This document shows, piece by piece, positions 40,011 to 49,302 of a stretch of 64,000 bases of DNA. Origin of the DNA: Paenibacillus endoradicis (lineage in GTDB: Bacteria; Bacillota; Bacilli; Paenibacillales; Paenibacillaceae). The notes under the pieces were generated by a model. It made no database searches, had not been told where the DNA came from, and saw nothing but the letters and a program-made list of their open reading frames with translations. Numbering within the stretch: position 1 is the first letter of the stretch; each line of letters opens with the position of its first letter. The stretch lies in contig NZ_JANQBB010000007.1 of NCBI RefSeq assembly GCF_024721975.1, forward strand, positions 1 through 64,000, written 5' to 3'. Both the position numbers and the translations under genes were made by a program.

Positions 40011-41608
40011 GTGGCAAGAAAAAGTGGCTTTAATGGGCTAATAGCTTCAATTGCTAGAGAAAATGCAAGACAAGCTAGGCTACGTGAGTCTGAGAGAAAG
40101 AGAAATGAACGGGACTCTATTAAGGTAGCAAGGGAATACCAAAGAGGATTGATTCAATCTGAGAAGGAGGCGAAGATACGTTACATTGAAAGCAGAATTG
40201 AAGAAACGGATGATTTAAATAATGAACTTATTGAACGTATTGATGGGTTGAAATGTATACTGGAACATACCTTGCAAATAGATGATAGTATCTCATTTTC
40301 TTCATTAAGAATTTTAGAGAAGTTTAAAGATTTCTATGCTTCTAAGGAGATTGCTACTCCTTTACCCAAACCCAAATTAGAGGATTATACTAATGGAATT
40401 GAGCAGCCTAGTCTCTTCTCAAAGTTAATTCCTGGTTCAGAAAAAAGATATCAAAAAGCATTGAACAGTGCTAAACAACAATATGAATCAGACTTTGCAC
40501 AATATGAACTCAAAGAAAACGAAAGAGTAAGCTATTTATATCGACTGAAGACTGAATACGATGAGGAAAAGTCCAGGTATGATTTGAAAATAAAAGAACG
40601 AAATCTTGAAGTAGATCAATTTGAGGAAGACTATCATAATGCGGAGAGCGATGCAGTAATTACATATAATACTATGGTACTTGAACGTTCAGAATATCCG
40701 GATGAATTTCCTCAGATATTTCGATTAGCATATTTACCTGATTCTAAAGAATTAGTAATTGATTATGAACTTCCAAATAAAGAAATCATACCTGCAATAG
40801 CAGAATTTAAGTACATAAAAACAAAAGATGAGATAAATGAAAAGGCTAGAAAAATTCAAGAAATAAAAGAAATATATGCGGATATTGTAGCAGCAGTAAC
40901 TTTACGAACTATTCATGAGATATTTGAAGCAGATCAAGGAAACGTAATACAGCTAGTAGTGTTTAATGGTTATGTGAATTCAGTGGATCCGGCTACTGGT
41001 AAAGATATTACTCCGTACCTCATTTCTACTCGCGTAGCGAAAGAAAGATTCGAGGAACTAGATCTAAGTCGCGTGGAAAAGTCAGTATGTTTACGAAATT
41101 TAGGGGCTCAGGTGTCACCCCGACCTGCAGAGCTACAAGCTGTTAAACCTATAGTTGAATTTAACATGGTGGATAAACGTTTTGTTGATCATGAAGATAT
41201 GTTAGAATCACTAAATGGTTTACCAAATTTAATGGATCTAAATCCATATGAATTTGAACGGTTAGTTACTGACCTTTTTTCTAAAATGGGACTGGATGCT
41301 AAATTAACTCGTTCATCAAAAGATGGGGGAGTTGATTGTGTAGCTTTTGATACAAGACCAATTGTTGGAGGAAAAGTAGTTATCCAAGCTAAACGATACA
41401 AAAATACAGTAGGTGTTTCGGCAGTAAGGGATTTATATGGAACAATGTTGAACGAGGGGGCAAATAAGGGGATTTTGGTCACAACTAAAAGTTATGGCCA
41501 GATGCTTATGAATTCTCGAAAGATAAGCCAATTGAACTTATAGATGGAGGAGGATTACTTTATTTGTTGGAGCAAAATGGAATTAAAGCACGAATATTAT
41601 TTGAGTAA
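40011..41608 (+). pseudogene. Mrr-type restriction endonuclease with coiled-coil N-terminus, frameshifted near the 3' end
   Basis: The frame from GTG 40011 (behind AAGAGGAG) encodes a long charged coiled-coil region (about 1-300), then a C-terminal Mrr_cat nuclease: LNPYEFERLVTDLFSKMG, SKDGGVDCVAF and KVVIQAKRYKN give the PD-(D/E)xK residues, all intact. The frame then breaks near 41500: it stops at 41543, while the shifted frame continues with DAYEFSKDKPIELIDGGGLL to 41608, the normal end of this domain. A single base lost after GGCCA explains it. Either a real recent mutation or a sequence error. Probable defence function, as in type IV-like systems; the catalytic core would survive in the truncated product. 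Confidence 0.8.
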
Positions 41609-41707
41609 TTTGCTGATAAGATTAGACCCTATACATCAAAACTGTACATCTTTATTCAAGCGTTTCTGTACATATTTTGACTAGCATTTATAGTATAAAT
41701 TAATGCA

Positions 41708-41953
41708 CGCGGGTCGCGAGTAGTGGGGCCGCGTCCACTTTAAAACGCTAAAGCCTATTAAACGGCAAACAACAAACAAACTACGCATTAGCAGCTTAAT
41801 AACCTGTTAGCGTGCTCCTCCTCGGCATCGCCCATGTGATCGGGATAGGGGCTAACTCATAGTGGGATACGCCACTTAAAACTGTGACTACACTCGTAGA
41901 AGCCTGTGTGGCGTAGTCTTCGGACAGGGGTTCAAATCCCCTCGCCTCCACCA
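41708..41953 (+). pseudogene. Truncated second ssrA copy
   Basis: Positions 41708-41872 are identical to 39233-39397 of ssrA (165 bases, including the tag frame). Then 87 bases of ssrA are missing (replaced by CACTT), and 41877-41953 matches the ssrA 3' end with one change. The first 35 nt, including the 5' acceptor half, are absent, so it cannot form the tRNA-like domain. It marks a displaced or duplicated ssrA end from an insertion event. Confidence 0.95.
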
Positions 41954-41958
41954 TCATG

Positions 41959-41987
41959 AACACCATCCGCAAGAGGATGGTGTTTTT
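41959..41987 (+). terminator. Terminator after the ssrA copy
   Basis: AACACCATCC, loop GCAAGA, GGATGGTGTT, then TTTG. Confidence 0.9.
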
Positions 41988-42140
41988 GTTTGATGTATTT
42001 AATATGTATCTAATATATGTGCAAAAACTATATCAAGATATATTGTAAATGAAGGTAGAATTACATTTAAATCATCCTATACAAAAGATGAAGATTTTCA
42101 AGAAGGGGACAGTTTATAGATTAGGTATGGGCCACTTCAA

Positions 42141-43111
42141 TTACTCATAATACTTAACCGAGTCTACCGGTTCGTCAGATGCAATATCAATAAAAGCTTG
42201 ATATAAATTGGGGGATACTCGGCGATCCTGTGGCATAGATACAAATACCACTCGTGGCCATAGGTGATATAGATGCGAACCGGATACCCCGCTTTTTTCA
42301 ATTTACTGCTCAGATCTGGCCTAATTCCGTATAAAATTTCAAATTCTACACACGGCTTCTGAGCCCATCCACGCTTGATCACCTCATCTATAATACGTTC
42401 ATCATGGGTTGCAATGGATACGTGATGATCTTTTTCAATGAATTGCTCCAGGAGCAGTAAATAGCGTTCGTTTAAAGCTTCTGAACGTGGAAGTGCTAGA
42501 TGCTCAGCTTCTTGATACGCACCCTTCACAAGTCGTATTCGGCTAGAGTTAGCCTGTAAATTACTAGAGTGCTGAGCCGTTTGATGCAACTGGGCTTGTA
42601 ATGTGATACCAATATTGGGATAGATCGCTACGGCGCGTTTATAGACCGCAAGAATTGCCTCAGTTTTGGCTGATTCCTCCATACTGATAAACAATTCGAT
42701 GCCAGCTGGCTGAGCTCGCTCGGCTAATGATGCCAGTTGTTTGAATGCTAACTCCTCGTCTATCGATAACCCAATATGGGAAAGGTCGAACGACACTCGT
42801 GCAGTTATTCTTAGCTCTTCAAGATCTTGAATGAGCTACTTCATCTCAAGGAGTGCCGCTTCACAAGATTGGATATCAGTCGTATTTTCACCAATATATT
42901 CGATCGAAATCGGATATCCTTTATCAATCAGTTTTCGTCCAACCTCCAGACCAGCTTGTCTATTATATCCCGCCACATACTTTGTCGCCGCACGTTGCAG
43001 CAATTGGTAGATAGCTGGTGTCTGCTCAATATAAGCTTTAAGATCGGCTCGTCGAGCGATAGATTTCATTGCCTCGGTAAATTTCTTTTCCAGATCAACC
43101 GTTGTCACCAT
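42141..43111 (-). pseudogene. Proline dehydrogenase, inactivated by a stop codon and a frameshift
   Basis: The minus-strand frame from ATG 43111 (behind GAGGAGG) encodes a PRODH-like FAD enzyme (proline to pyrroline-5-carboxylate): SIEYIGENTTD, then RIRLVKGAYQEAEHLA and the C-terminal VRIYITYGHEWYLYLCHRIAEYP. Two lesions are visible. An in-frame TAG at 42836-42838 (codon 92) interrupts LLEMK / LIQDLEEL. Near 42210-42214 a run of five C has probably lost one, because the downstream sense frame NLYQAFIDIASDEPVDSV to the stop at 42141 is in the other frame. The flanking protein sequence is otherwise well kept, so decay is recent. Confidence 0.85.
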
Positions 43112-43189
43112 AATTTGATTCCTCCTCATGTCTCTATAACCTAGTGTACTATTGAGACATAAGAAGGGATTGTAAAAAATTGCTCTATT

Positions 43190-43996
43190 CTATATGGACA
43201 TCGCGTAAGTTTGAGGTGTTGCTCCCACAATTTTAGCAAAAGCTTTTGAAAAATGGCTCTGATCATAGTAGCCTGTGTCTACTGCTATTTCAGCAATGGG
43301 TATACGTTTTTTTAGTTCTGTTTTGGCATGATTGATGCGTAGCAAATTCTGATACGCATGGGGAGGTAGATGCGTACTTTTCTTAAACATACGAATAAGA
43401 TGATATCGACTGATTCCCGTCTCTTGCTCCAGCATTTCTAGTGTGATCCGATCCTTATAATACTCATGAATATATTCCTTGAGTCGTTTGACGTACTTCT
43501 GTTCCAGTGAGTTATGCGATTCATGCGCAAGGTCAGAAGCATGCTTGTTTGTGAGTGTGAATACAAGTTGGATTAATGAGGTCTCAATCTCCAGTGGGGA
43601 GCCGTTAATAGTTAGATATCCCATTGTGTGATTAAGAAGTTTACTGCATGCTTCGTTCTTTCCGTCCTCGAGCAAAAATGGAATTTGGAGCGTATCCATA
43701 TGAGGCAGTTCAATTTGTTCGAACCATTTTGGGTTAATGAAAAGCATTTTGTATTTCCAGTTGACCTTCTCGGCAGGTTGACATGCATGGAGCATATGCG
43801 GTGGAAAGCTAATCATTCTTCCTGATTCTACGCGCCATACCAAGCCCTCGCACCACGCCTGTGTTTCTCCTTCGTCTATCAAACCGATGGAGTATTCCTC
43901 GTGAAAATGTTTCTGATAAGCTAGGTCGCTCTTTCGGCAGAGTTTTGCTTCCAAGAATGGCAATTCCTTATTTCGGTATAAGGTAATATCAGACAT
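43190..43996 (-). CDS. AraC-family transcriptional regulator
   Basis: A 268-residue regulator: N-terminal cupin sensor (HFHEEYSIGLIDEGET near 30), C-terminal pair of helix-turn-helix motifs (ITLEMLEQETGISRYHLIRM near 177; IPIAEIAVDTGYYDQSHFSK near 228). Divergent or paired with the decayed proline dehydrogenase, in the same cargo module. Its target may now be lost. Confidence 0.88.
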   Translation of the reverse strand: MSDITLYRNKELPFLEAKLCRKSDLAYQKHFHEEYSIGLIDEGETQAWCEGLVWRVESGRMISFPPHMLHACQPAEKVNWKYKMLFINPKWFEQIELPHMDTLQIPFLLEDGKNEACSKLLNHTMGYLTINGSPLEIETSLIQLVFTLTNKHASDLAHESHNSLEQKYVKRLKEYIHEYYKDRITLEMLEQETGISRYHLIRMFKKSTHLPPHAYQNLLRINHAKTELKKRIPIAEIAVDTGYYDQSHFSKAFAKIVGATPQTYAMSI

Positions 43997-44132
43997 GCAA
44001 CTACTCTCCTCTAAATGTGAATGAACAGATTAATTCTACCATACGATAATATGGGTTGATATGAGGGCGATCATTAATAAAAGTACAACTGTTAATTAAT
44101 TACTGAGCACACTCTTATTTTAGAAGTTAGTA

Positions 44133-44202
44133 CACAGGGTTTTCAGTAGCGTAAGCTCGCCTCCATCATGATTAAACCCGACCGCATGCGGTCGGGCTTT
44201 TG
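44133..44202 (+). repeat. ssrA 3'-end remnant (site 3) with terminator
   Basis: ACAGGGTTTTCAGTAGCGTA followed by AGCTCGCCTCCATCATGATT resembles the T-arm and acceptor end of ssrA; then AAACCCGACC GCATGC GGTCGGGCTTTT, the ssrA terminator. No body of ssrA is left. Confidence 0.75.
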
Positions 44203-44269
44203 TTTTAAAACATATCAATATGCAAAAAGTTAATTTTAATAATTTTTGAAAAGGACATAAAAGTGAACA

Positions 44270-45001
44270 TCAATGAGCAATCATCTCATGAGCAATAGCA
44301 TGACCATCCATATTAGATGGATAGTAAGTTGGCCAATTTGTGACCTCTTCTAATAATGATTTACGATCGTTCCCCCAATATAAGTGAAAGTGATTAGAGT
44401 TTTGAGTTGAGATAATGTGATCACTAAATTGAATGTATGCGGGTACTCCTTTTTCATCTCCAACATGTTTGAAGATATAACGTACTCCTCTATTCCCTTT
44501 GGCATATGTTAAAATTTCATATCCATCATATTCATACTCTCCTTTATGTTCATGGCCATGATCAAAAAATGTTACAAAATTATTATCAATGACAATTCGA
44601 TCGGTAGAAGTTTTATAACCATTATTATAATAAGCTTTAACTTCATCAAACGTTTGTTCTTCATTATGCTCAGCTTTATGTTCAAATACTTCATCTAATG
44701 TAGCATCTTCTAAGTAAGGATATATAGATTGCCAGTCACCTTCCCAATTACTTAATGGTCTGTCATGTACTTGCTCATCTTCAAAATATCCATTATAGAT
44801 TTTTTTCTGCTCCTCGTCTAATTGATGAGAATGTTCATGATCATTACCATGATTGTGGTCAAGTTCCTGTCCTTGATGCTGTTCATGTACAATCTCAATA
44901 TTCGTATCGGTATTTACTGAACTTGTACTTTTCTTTTCACTACATCCAAACAAAATAGCAGATAAAGCTAAGAGACTAAAACAAGTGATAACTTTTTTCA
45001 T
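44270..45001 (-). CDS. zinT: ZinT-like zinc-binding lipoprotein
   Basis: A 243-residue lipoprotein. Lipobox LFGCS with Cys at residue 20; then a histidine-rich stretch (HEQHQGQ to HNHGNDHEHSH, residues 40-63) like the loop of AdcA-type zinc scavengers; then the ZinT domain (YFEDEQVHDRPLSNWEGDWQ near 71; HFHLYWG near 205 with zinc ligands). It would bind zinc at the cell surface and hand it to an ABC importer not in this window. Two Zur boxes lie upstream. Confidence 0.92.
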   Translation of the reverse strand: MKKVITCFSLLALSAILFGCSEKKSTSSVNTDTNIEIVHEQHQGQELDHNHGNDHEHSHQLDEEQKKIYNGYFEDEQVHDRPLSNWEGDWQSIYPYLEDATLDEVFEHKAEHNEEQTFDEVKAYYNNGYKTSTDRIVIDNNFVTFFDHGHEHKGEYEYDGYEILTYAKGNRGVRYIFKHVGDEKGVPAYIQFSDHIISTQNSNHFHLYWGNDRKSLLEEVTNWPTYYPSNMDGHAIAHEMIAH

Positions 45002-45013
45002 TTCTTCTCCTCC

Positions 45014-45033
45014 AAATCGTAATGATTACGATT
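45014..45033 (-). promoter_or_regulatory. Zur box 1
   Basis: AAATCGTAATGATTACGATT is a perfect Zur palindrome (TCGTAATNATTACGA core), 13 bases from the zinT start. Confidence 0.92.
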
Positions 45034-45069
45034 AAAATAATAGCCTATGTTCACTTCAAAGTCAACATA

Positions 45070-45088
45070 ATTCGTAATGATTACGATT
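45070..45088 (-). promoter_or_regulatory. Zur box 2
   Basis: ATTCGTAATGATTACGATT is a second perfect core, 56 bases from the first. The sequence between the boxes contains the likely promoter, so Zur could clamp both sides. Confidence 0.92.
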
Positions 45089-45273
45089 CATGTTGACTTT
45101 GAAAAACTATTAATTCTAAAGCCTTAGAAATTTATCGGTTTAACCAGACGATTTTATCCAATGTCTATTCTAAGGGGGCACTTCAATACCGTCGCCAGAG
45201 TTACACAAGTTACTACTTTTACGTGCTTACATGATATGGTATAACTAATAAATACAATTGAAAGGGGATAATT

Positions 45274-46077
45274 ATGGCTCATTTAACAATTAGCTTTTTC
45301 TCAAAGCGGCTTAATAGAGACGTAACAATTAATGCCTTGTTACCAGTAGACGGTTCCGATAAACCAGACTATTCAAGTACATCTTTGCAACCACCTCTAA
45401 AATCACTATATTTGTTGAATGGATTGACTGGTAACCATACGGATTGGGTAAGTTATACGCGAATTAGAAAGCTAGCAAACCTACATAATATAGCAGTCTT
45501 TATGCCAGGTGGTGAAAATCATTTTTATGTAGATGATGAAGAAAGAGAAGAATATTATGGACAATTTGTCGGTGAGGAATTAGTTGAGTTTACACGACAA
45601 TGTTTCCCTTTATCTCATAAACGAGAAGATACATATATCGGTGGCTTATCGATGGGTGGTTATGGGGCGGTTAGAAATGGGTTGAAATACGCCAAACGTT
45701 TCGGTGCAATTATTGGTTTATCTTCAGCATTACTGCCATATAGAATTGCGAATGCAAAACCAGGGTTTGAGTATAGGACGTTTAAATTCCCTTATTTACA
45801 ACGTGTATTTGGTGATTTATCACAACTTTTTGGAAGTGATAAAGATCCAGAGGCTTTAATAAAACAACTGCGTCATAAAAAGGAAATTATTCCACACATT
45901 TTTCTATCTTGTGGGACGGAGGATTTTCTGATTGACATGAACAGACGTTATCATCAATTTTTACTAGACGAAGCTGTTGAGCATACATATATTGAAAAGC
46001 CAGGTGCACATACGTGGGAATACTGGGATGAAGGAATTGAAGATGCACTAAATTGGATTACCCATTTAAACCTTTAG
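45274..46077 (+). CDS. estA: EstA-type alpha/beta-hydrolase esterase
   Basis: A 267-residue hydrolase of the esterase D/tributyrin esterase group. Nucleophile in GGLSMGGYGAVRNGL near 129, oxyanion region YLLNGLTGNHTDW near 48, acid/base Asp in CGTEDFLID and His in GAHTWEYW. Acts on short acyl esters; the natural substrate is unknown. Ribosome site AAAGGGG. It shares a module with zinT between two ssrA remnants. Confidence 0.88.
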   Translation: MAHLTISFFSKRLNRDVTINALLPVDGSDKPDYSSTSLQPPLKSLYLLNGLTGNHTDWVSYTRIRKLANLHNIAVFMPGGENHFYVDDEEREEYYGQFVGEELVEFTRQCFPLSHKREDTYIGGLSMGGYGAVRNGLKYAKRFGAIIGLSSALLPYRIANAKPGFEYRTFKFPYLQRVFGDLSQLFGSDKDPEALIKQLRHKKEIIPHIFLSCGTEDFLIDMNRRYHQFLLDEAVEHTYIEKPGAHTWEYWDEGIEDALNWITHLNL

Positions 46078-46100
46078 AGTCACTTATCCAATTCATTGAG

Positions 46101-46152
46101 TGTATGCTCGCCTCCACCATAATTAAGCCCGACCGCTTGAGGTCGGTTTTTG
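46101..46152 (+). repeat. ssrA 3'-end remnant (site 4) with terminator
   Basis: GCTCGCCTCCACCATAATTA followed by AGCCCGACC GCTTGA GGTCGGTTTTTG: acceptor end, CCA and terminator of ssrA without the body. Confidence 0.8.
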
Positions 46153-46192
46153 TTTGTTTTGTGGTATAAAAAAGTATTGTAAATAAACATGT

Positions 46193-46229
46193 AAAAGCGC
46201 TCCATTCCTAGTGGAATGGAGCGCTTTTT
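46193..46229. terminator. Bidirectional terminator
   Basis: AAAAGCGCTCCATTCC pairs with GGAATGGAGCGCTTTT; T run on both strands. On the minus strand it ends the collagen-like gene. Confidence 0.93.
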
Positions 46230-46240
46230 CTCAAGTTCAT

Positions 46241-46597
46241 TTAGAAACATGTAAATGATTGAATCGACTGCAAACTCAATCCAGTATACATCCAAAACCT
46301 ACCGTTCCACTGAAAACCCGCGACTGAGGTGCGCCCTACGAAAACTGGGTAAAACCAGAATTGATTTCTATTCTCGAGCCATACGTACGTATTCCGAAAT
46401 AAACAACGAACAATCGCTCCGGGGTCGACAGCAAAGGGAGAAACCGCAGGTTGCTGAGGGATGAATCCCGGAGGAGGTGAGCTAGGAGGTCCCATTTGAC
46501 CAGGCTGTCCTGAGGGCGGAACCGGTTGTCCTGGAAATCCTGGGAATCCCGGAAATCCCGGAAATCCTGGGGGGCCTGGAGGTGGTGAAAATGGCAT
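46241..46597 (-). CDS. Small collagen-like (Gly-Phe-Pro) protein
   Basis: A 118-residue protein. Residues 7-35 are glycine/proline repeats (GPPGFPGFPGFPGFPGQP), collagen-like but short; the remaining 70 residues are an aromatic conserved domain (VDPGAIVRCLFRNTYVWLEN, FWFYPVFVGRTSVAGFQWNG). I recognise this two-part form in Bacillales, where its role is unknown; a spore or surface location is possible. No signal peptide. The AAGGAGTG ribosome site gives the start. Confidence 0.8.
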   Translation of the reverse strand: MPFSPPPGPPGFPGFPGFPGFPGQPVPPSGQPGQMGPPSSPPPGFIPQQPAVSPFAVDPGAIVRCLFRNTYVWLENRNQFWFYPVFVGRTSVAGFQWNGRFWMYTGLSLQSIQSFTCF

Positions 46598-46731
46598 GAT
46601 CTTGTCACTCCTTAATTGATGGGCTAAAACATTGTATGTAGGAGCGGAGATATATGAGTGGGCATATACTATATTTTCTATCGCTTTTTTAATAACATGA
46701 TTATTTTTTTAATTAGGAGTGTATGCGACTT

Positions 46732-46800
46732 CACAGGGTTTTTAACAGTGTAAGTTCGCCTCCACCATCTAAATCCACAACCGCATGAGGTCGGGGTTGA
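46732..46800 (+). repeat. ssrA 3'-end remnant (site 5)
   Basis: TCACAGGGTTTTTAACAGTG followed by TAAGTTCGCCTCCACCATCT closely parallels site 3 (44133) and the ssrA end. The following hairpin (ACCGCATGAGGTCGGGG) is decayed. Apart from this site the 480 bases between 46598 and 47076 hold nothing I can name. Confidence 0.75.
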
Positions 46801-47076
46801 TGTTATATTTACAAATTTTATTAAATGAATTGTGTTAATATTAAATGAACTATTCTTCGATTTTAAATTAACTAAGGTGGCGTTTTAGTTGATTATTTTT
46901 AATACTCTTCTTTCAAAAGTTAAATTATACTAGATTGTTGAGTACATTTTTGAGATTATGAGTTATTATATAATTGGAAATTACAGATTGGTAATTAATA
47001 ACTTGTTGAAGAATTAATAGTAATCGCTAGAAGAACGCTTTAGTTGAATAACATCTTTTATAAAGGAGCAAAGAAA

Positions 47077-49077
47077 ATGAAAGTTAGAATAATAGTTACT
47101 CTGTTTATTAGCTTTCTCTTACTGTTTGGTGAAACGGCAAGTGCAAGTGAAGGGCTTGATTATAGAGAAGGAGATTACCTCATCCATATTCTTGAAGATG
47201 GGGATGGATCGATGCGAACGTTTCAATTCAAGACAGGTAATCGTATTACAGCGTCCAATACGAAGATTCGCCTGTTTATCAATGCGCGAGAGGTAGATTC
47301 TACAGAATATACTGTTGATTATACAAACGAAACGATAACGATGCGTAAGGCACCCGACATGGGAGCAGAGATTTCGATGAAATATTCAATCGCCCCGACT
47401 TTTGAATGGGGAGAAGGGGTGTCCGGCAAAGCTAGCATCGGTAATGCTCTGACCGAGGGGGACGGCTCCACGCGAATATTTCAAGTGAAGTCCCGTTATA
47501 TACTCAATTCTAGTAAAAATGTCAGCCTATATATAGATGGCATTAAGCTCAGTTCTTCTGAGTTTAAATTTAACCATGAGAAGCTCTCCGTCACGATATT
47601 GGAAAAGCGGCAGGCACCAGGTAAACAGTCGAAGATTTATTTTTATTTCCCTAAAACCTCGATTTCTGGTACTCAATCATCCGGCGAAGAGACTGATTCT
47701 AAGACTCCAACAGAACCGGATGCTACTCCGACTCCTAAACCAGACGCTGTCGATGAGCCAGAATTTAAATTGCCCAGCGGAAAAGATTTTCCAGGCACGA
47801 TTACACTTAATTCGAATTATACGTTCACTGTATCAACAACAGCTGAAATGAGGAAGTCGGGATATTATACATACGTTATGATTAAAAATGCGAATGGGAA
47901 GCTGGTTAAGCGGATCCGTATTGATGCCGGGAGTACTTCTACCTATTCGTTAAGTAAGCTTGGGCTCCCTGCGGGAGGATATTATTTTTATTTGAAAACT
48001 GTGAATCAGTATGGAGGGTTTGCAGCCTCAAATCATCAATTTATTCCTGTCCGATATGAGACTCAACAGATCGGAGTTTTCATTGAAGGTAAACAGCAAA
48101 CTTATACACAGCCCCCTGTCAATCGGAATGGTAATGTATTAGTTCCACTTCGGGGTATTTTTGAGTCGTTGGGTGCAACAGTAAAATGGGAGTCGTCTAC
48201 ACAGACGGTCACGGCAACAAAGGGTGGTACAACCATTGTTTTAACAATTGGTTCTTCTACAGCCTATGTGAACGGTAAGCCTGTTGTTCTGAATGCAGCT
48301 GCACAATTATTAAATGGCAGCACTATGGTTCCTATTCGATTCATAAGTGAGGTACTTGGTGGAGTAGTAGAGTGGGACAAAAATTCGAAATCGGTTATTG
48401 TTTTTCAAAACAAGCCAGATATTCCGACCTCTGCTGAAAGCGAACGGACTCCAATCCAAGAGCAAGAGAAAGATCAATCTGTACCGGAGGTTTCATCACC
48501 AATTTTGCAAAATATCTCGAGAGGAATTGACGAGGCTTCGGACATTGTTTTTGTCATTGACGTTACAGGTAGTATGGAAGAAGTCATTGATTACGTGAAA
48601 GAAACGATCAGTAGTTTCGTGGAGTCAGTTCCGTCCGGCTCAAATTTCGCGATTCTTGCTTATCGTGATATCAATTTTGTAGATATTAATAATCCTGATT
48701 TGGAGTTTTTTGGATTTACGAATCAAAAAAATGTACTGAAGGAGCAGTTAAGCAAATTAGTAGCCTCTGGCGGTATGGATCTAGAAGAATCTGGATTGGA
48801 GGCGATTCAAATGGCCATTCAGAAAATGTCAGACAGTAAAAACGCAAAAAGAATTGTTTTTATAACTGATGCACCTGTTCACGAGAAAGGCAACTCACAA
48901 GGCAAGTCCGGTTATTTTCTTGAAGAAGTAATCGGCAATTTAAAAACGAATGAGGTAACACTGGATGCGATTGCGCCGAAAAGCGGAACTGCGTATAAAC
49001 AAATTATCCAGCTCGTAAAAAGTAATAAAGGCACCTTGTACGATATTGATGAAGCATCTCTAATTCATTTGGAATAA
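47077..49077 (+). CDS. Secreted VWA protein with copper-amine-oxidase-like domain
   Basis: A 666-residue exported protein. Signal peptide 1-27 (ending TASASEG); two related beta domains (about 28-108 and 121-193, both with EGD/DGDGS-R-FQ-K patterns); Pro/Thr linker; a beta domain (240-320); a Cu_amine_oxidN1 domain (about 327-445, VPLRGIFESLGATVKWES and MVPIRFISEVLGGVVEWD); and a C-terminal von Willebrand A domain (488-666) with MIDAS DVTGSMEE. This combination suggests a wall-associated adhesion or binding protein. ATG 47077 follows AAAGGAG. No sortase motif or SLH domain is seen. Confidence 0.85.
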   Translation: MKVRIIVTLFISFLLLFGETASASEGLDYREGDYLIHILEDGDGSMRTFQFKTGNRITASNTKIRLFINAREVDSTEYTVDYTNETITMRKAPDMGAEISMKYSIAPTFEWGEGVSGKASIGNALTEGDGSTRIFQVKSRYILNSSKNVSLYIDGIKLSSSEFKFNHEKLSVTILEKRQAPGKQSKIYFYFPKTSISGTQSSGEETDSKTPTEPDATPTPKPDAVDEPEFKLPSGKDFPGTITLNSNYTFTVSTTAEMRKSGYYTYVMIKNANGKLVKRIRIDAGSTSTYSLSKLGLPAGGYYFYLKTVNQYGGFAASNHQFIPVRYETQQIGVFIEGKQQTYTQPPVNRNGNVLVPLRGIFESLGATVKWESSTQTVTATKGGTTIVLTIGSSTAYVNGKPVVLNAAAQLLNGSTMVPIRFISEVLGGVVEWDKNSKSVIVFQNKPDIPTSAESERTPIQEQEKDQSVPEVSSPILQNISRGIDEASDIVFVIDVTGSMEEVIDYVKETISSFVESVPSGSNFAILAYRDINFVDINNPDLEFFGFTNQKNVLKEQLSKLVASGGMDLEESGLEAIQMAIQKMSDSKNAKRIVFITDAPVHEKGNSQGKSGYFLEEVIGNLKTNEVTLDAIAPKSGTAYKQIIQLVKSNKGTLYDIDEASLIHLE

Positions 49078-49117
49078 GGCCTCCATAAAAACCCCGACCG
49101 TATGAGGTCGGGGTTTT
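49076..49117 (+). terminator. Terminator with ssrA-end-like flank (possible site 6)
   Basis: GGCCTCCAT, then AAAAACCCCGACC GTATGA GGTCGGGGTTTTT. The hairpin is a strong terminator; the flank resembles GCCTCCACCAT of ssrA but is short enough to be chance. Confidence 0.8.
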
Positions 49118-49302
49118 TGCATTTCCTCCATACATAGCACACATTTAATTAATGATATTAATTAAATTTCAAAAAAATCCGATAAAGTAACTATGAAAAA
49201 ATGGAATTTTAGGTGTTCATTATATGATGAGGGGGATAGAGAAACTTAGCTGTTTTTACAAATGGATTATTATCTAAGACAAATTAAAATCTGGAGGACA
49301 AG

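Noticed and set aside
42836..42838. In-frame TAG in proline dehydrogenase as a recoded (pyrrolysine) codon
   Set aside because: A second lesion (frameshift near 42212) is present in the same gene and nothing suggests TAG recoding; simple decay is enough.
45014..45088. Fur or PerR box instead of Zur
   Set aside because: The core TCGTAATNATTACGA is the Zur form, and the gene is a zinc-binding ZinT protein.
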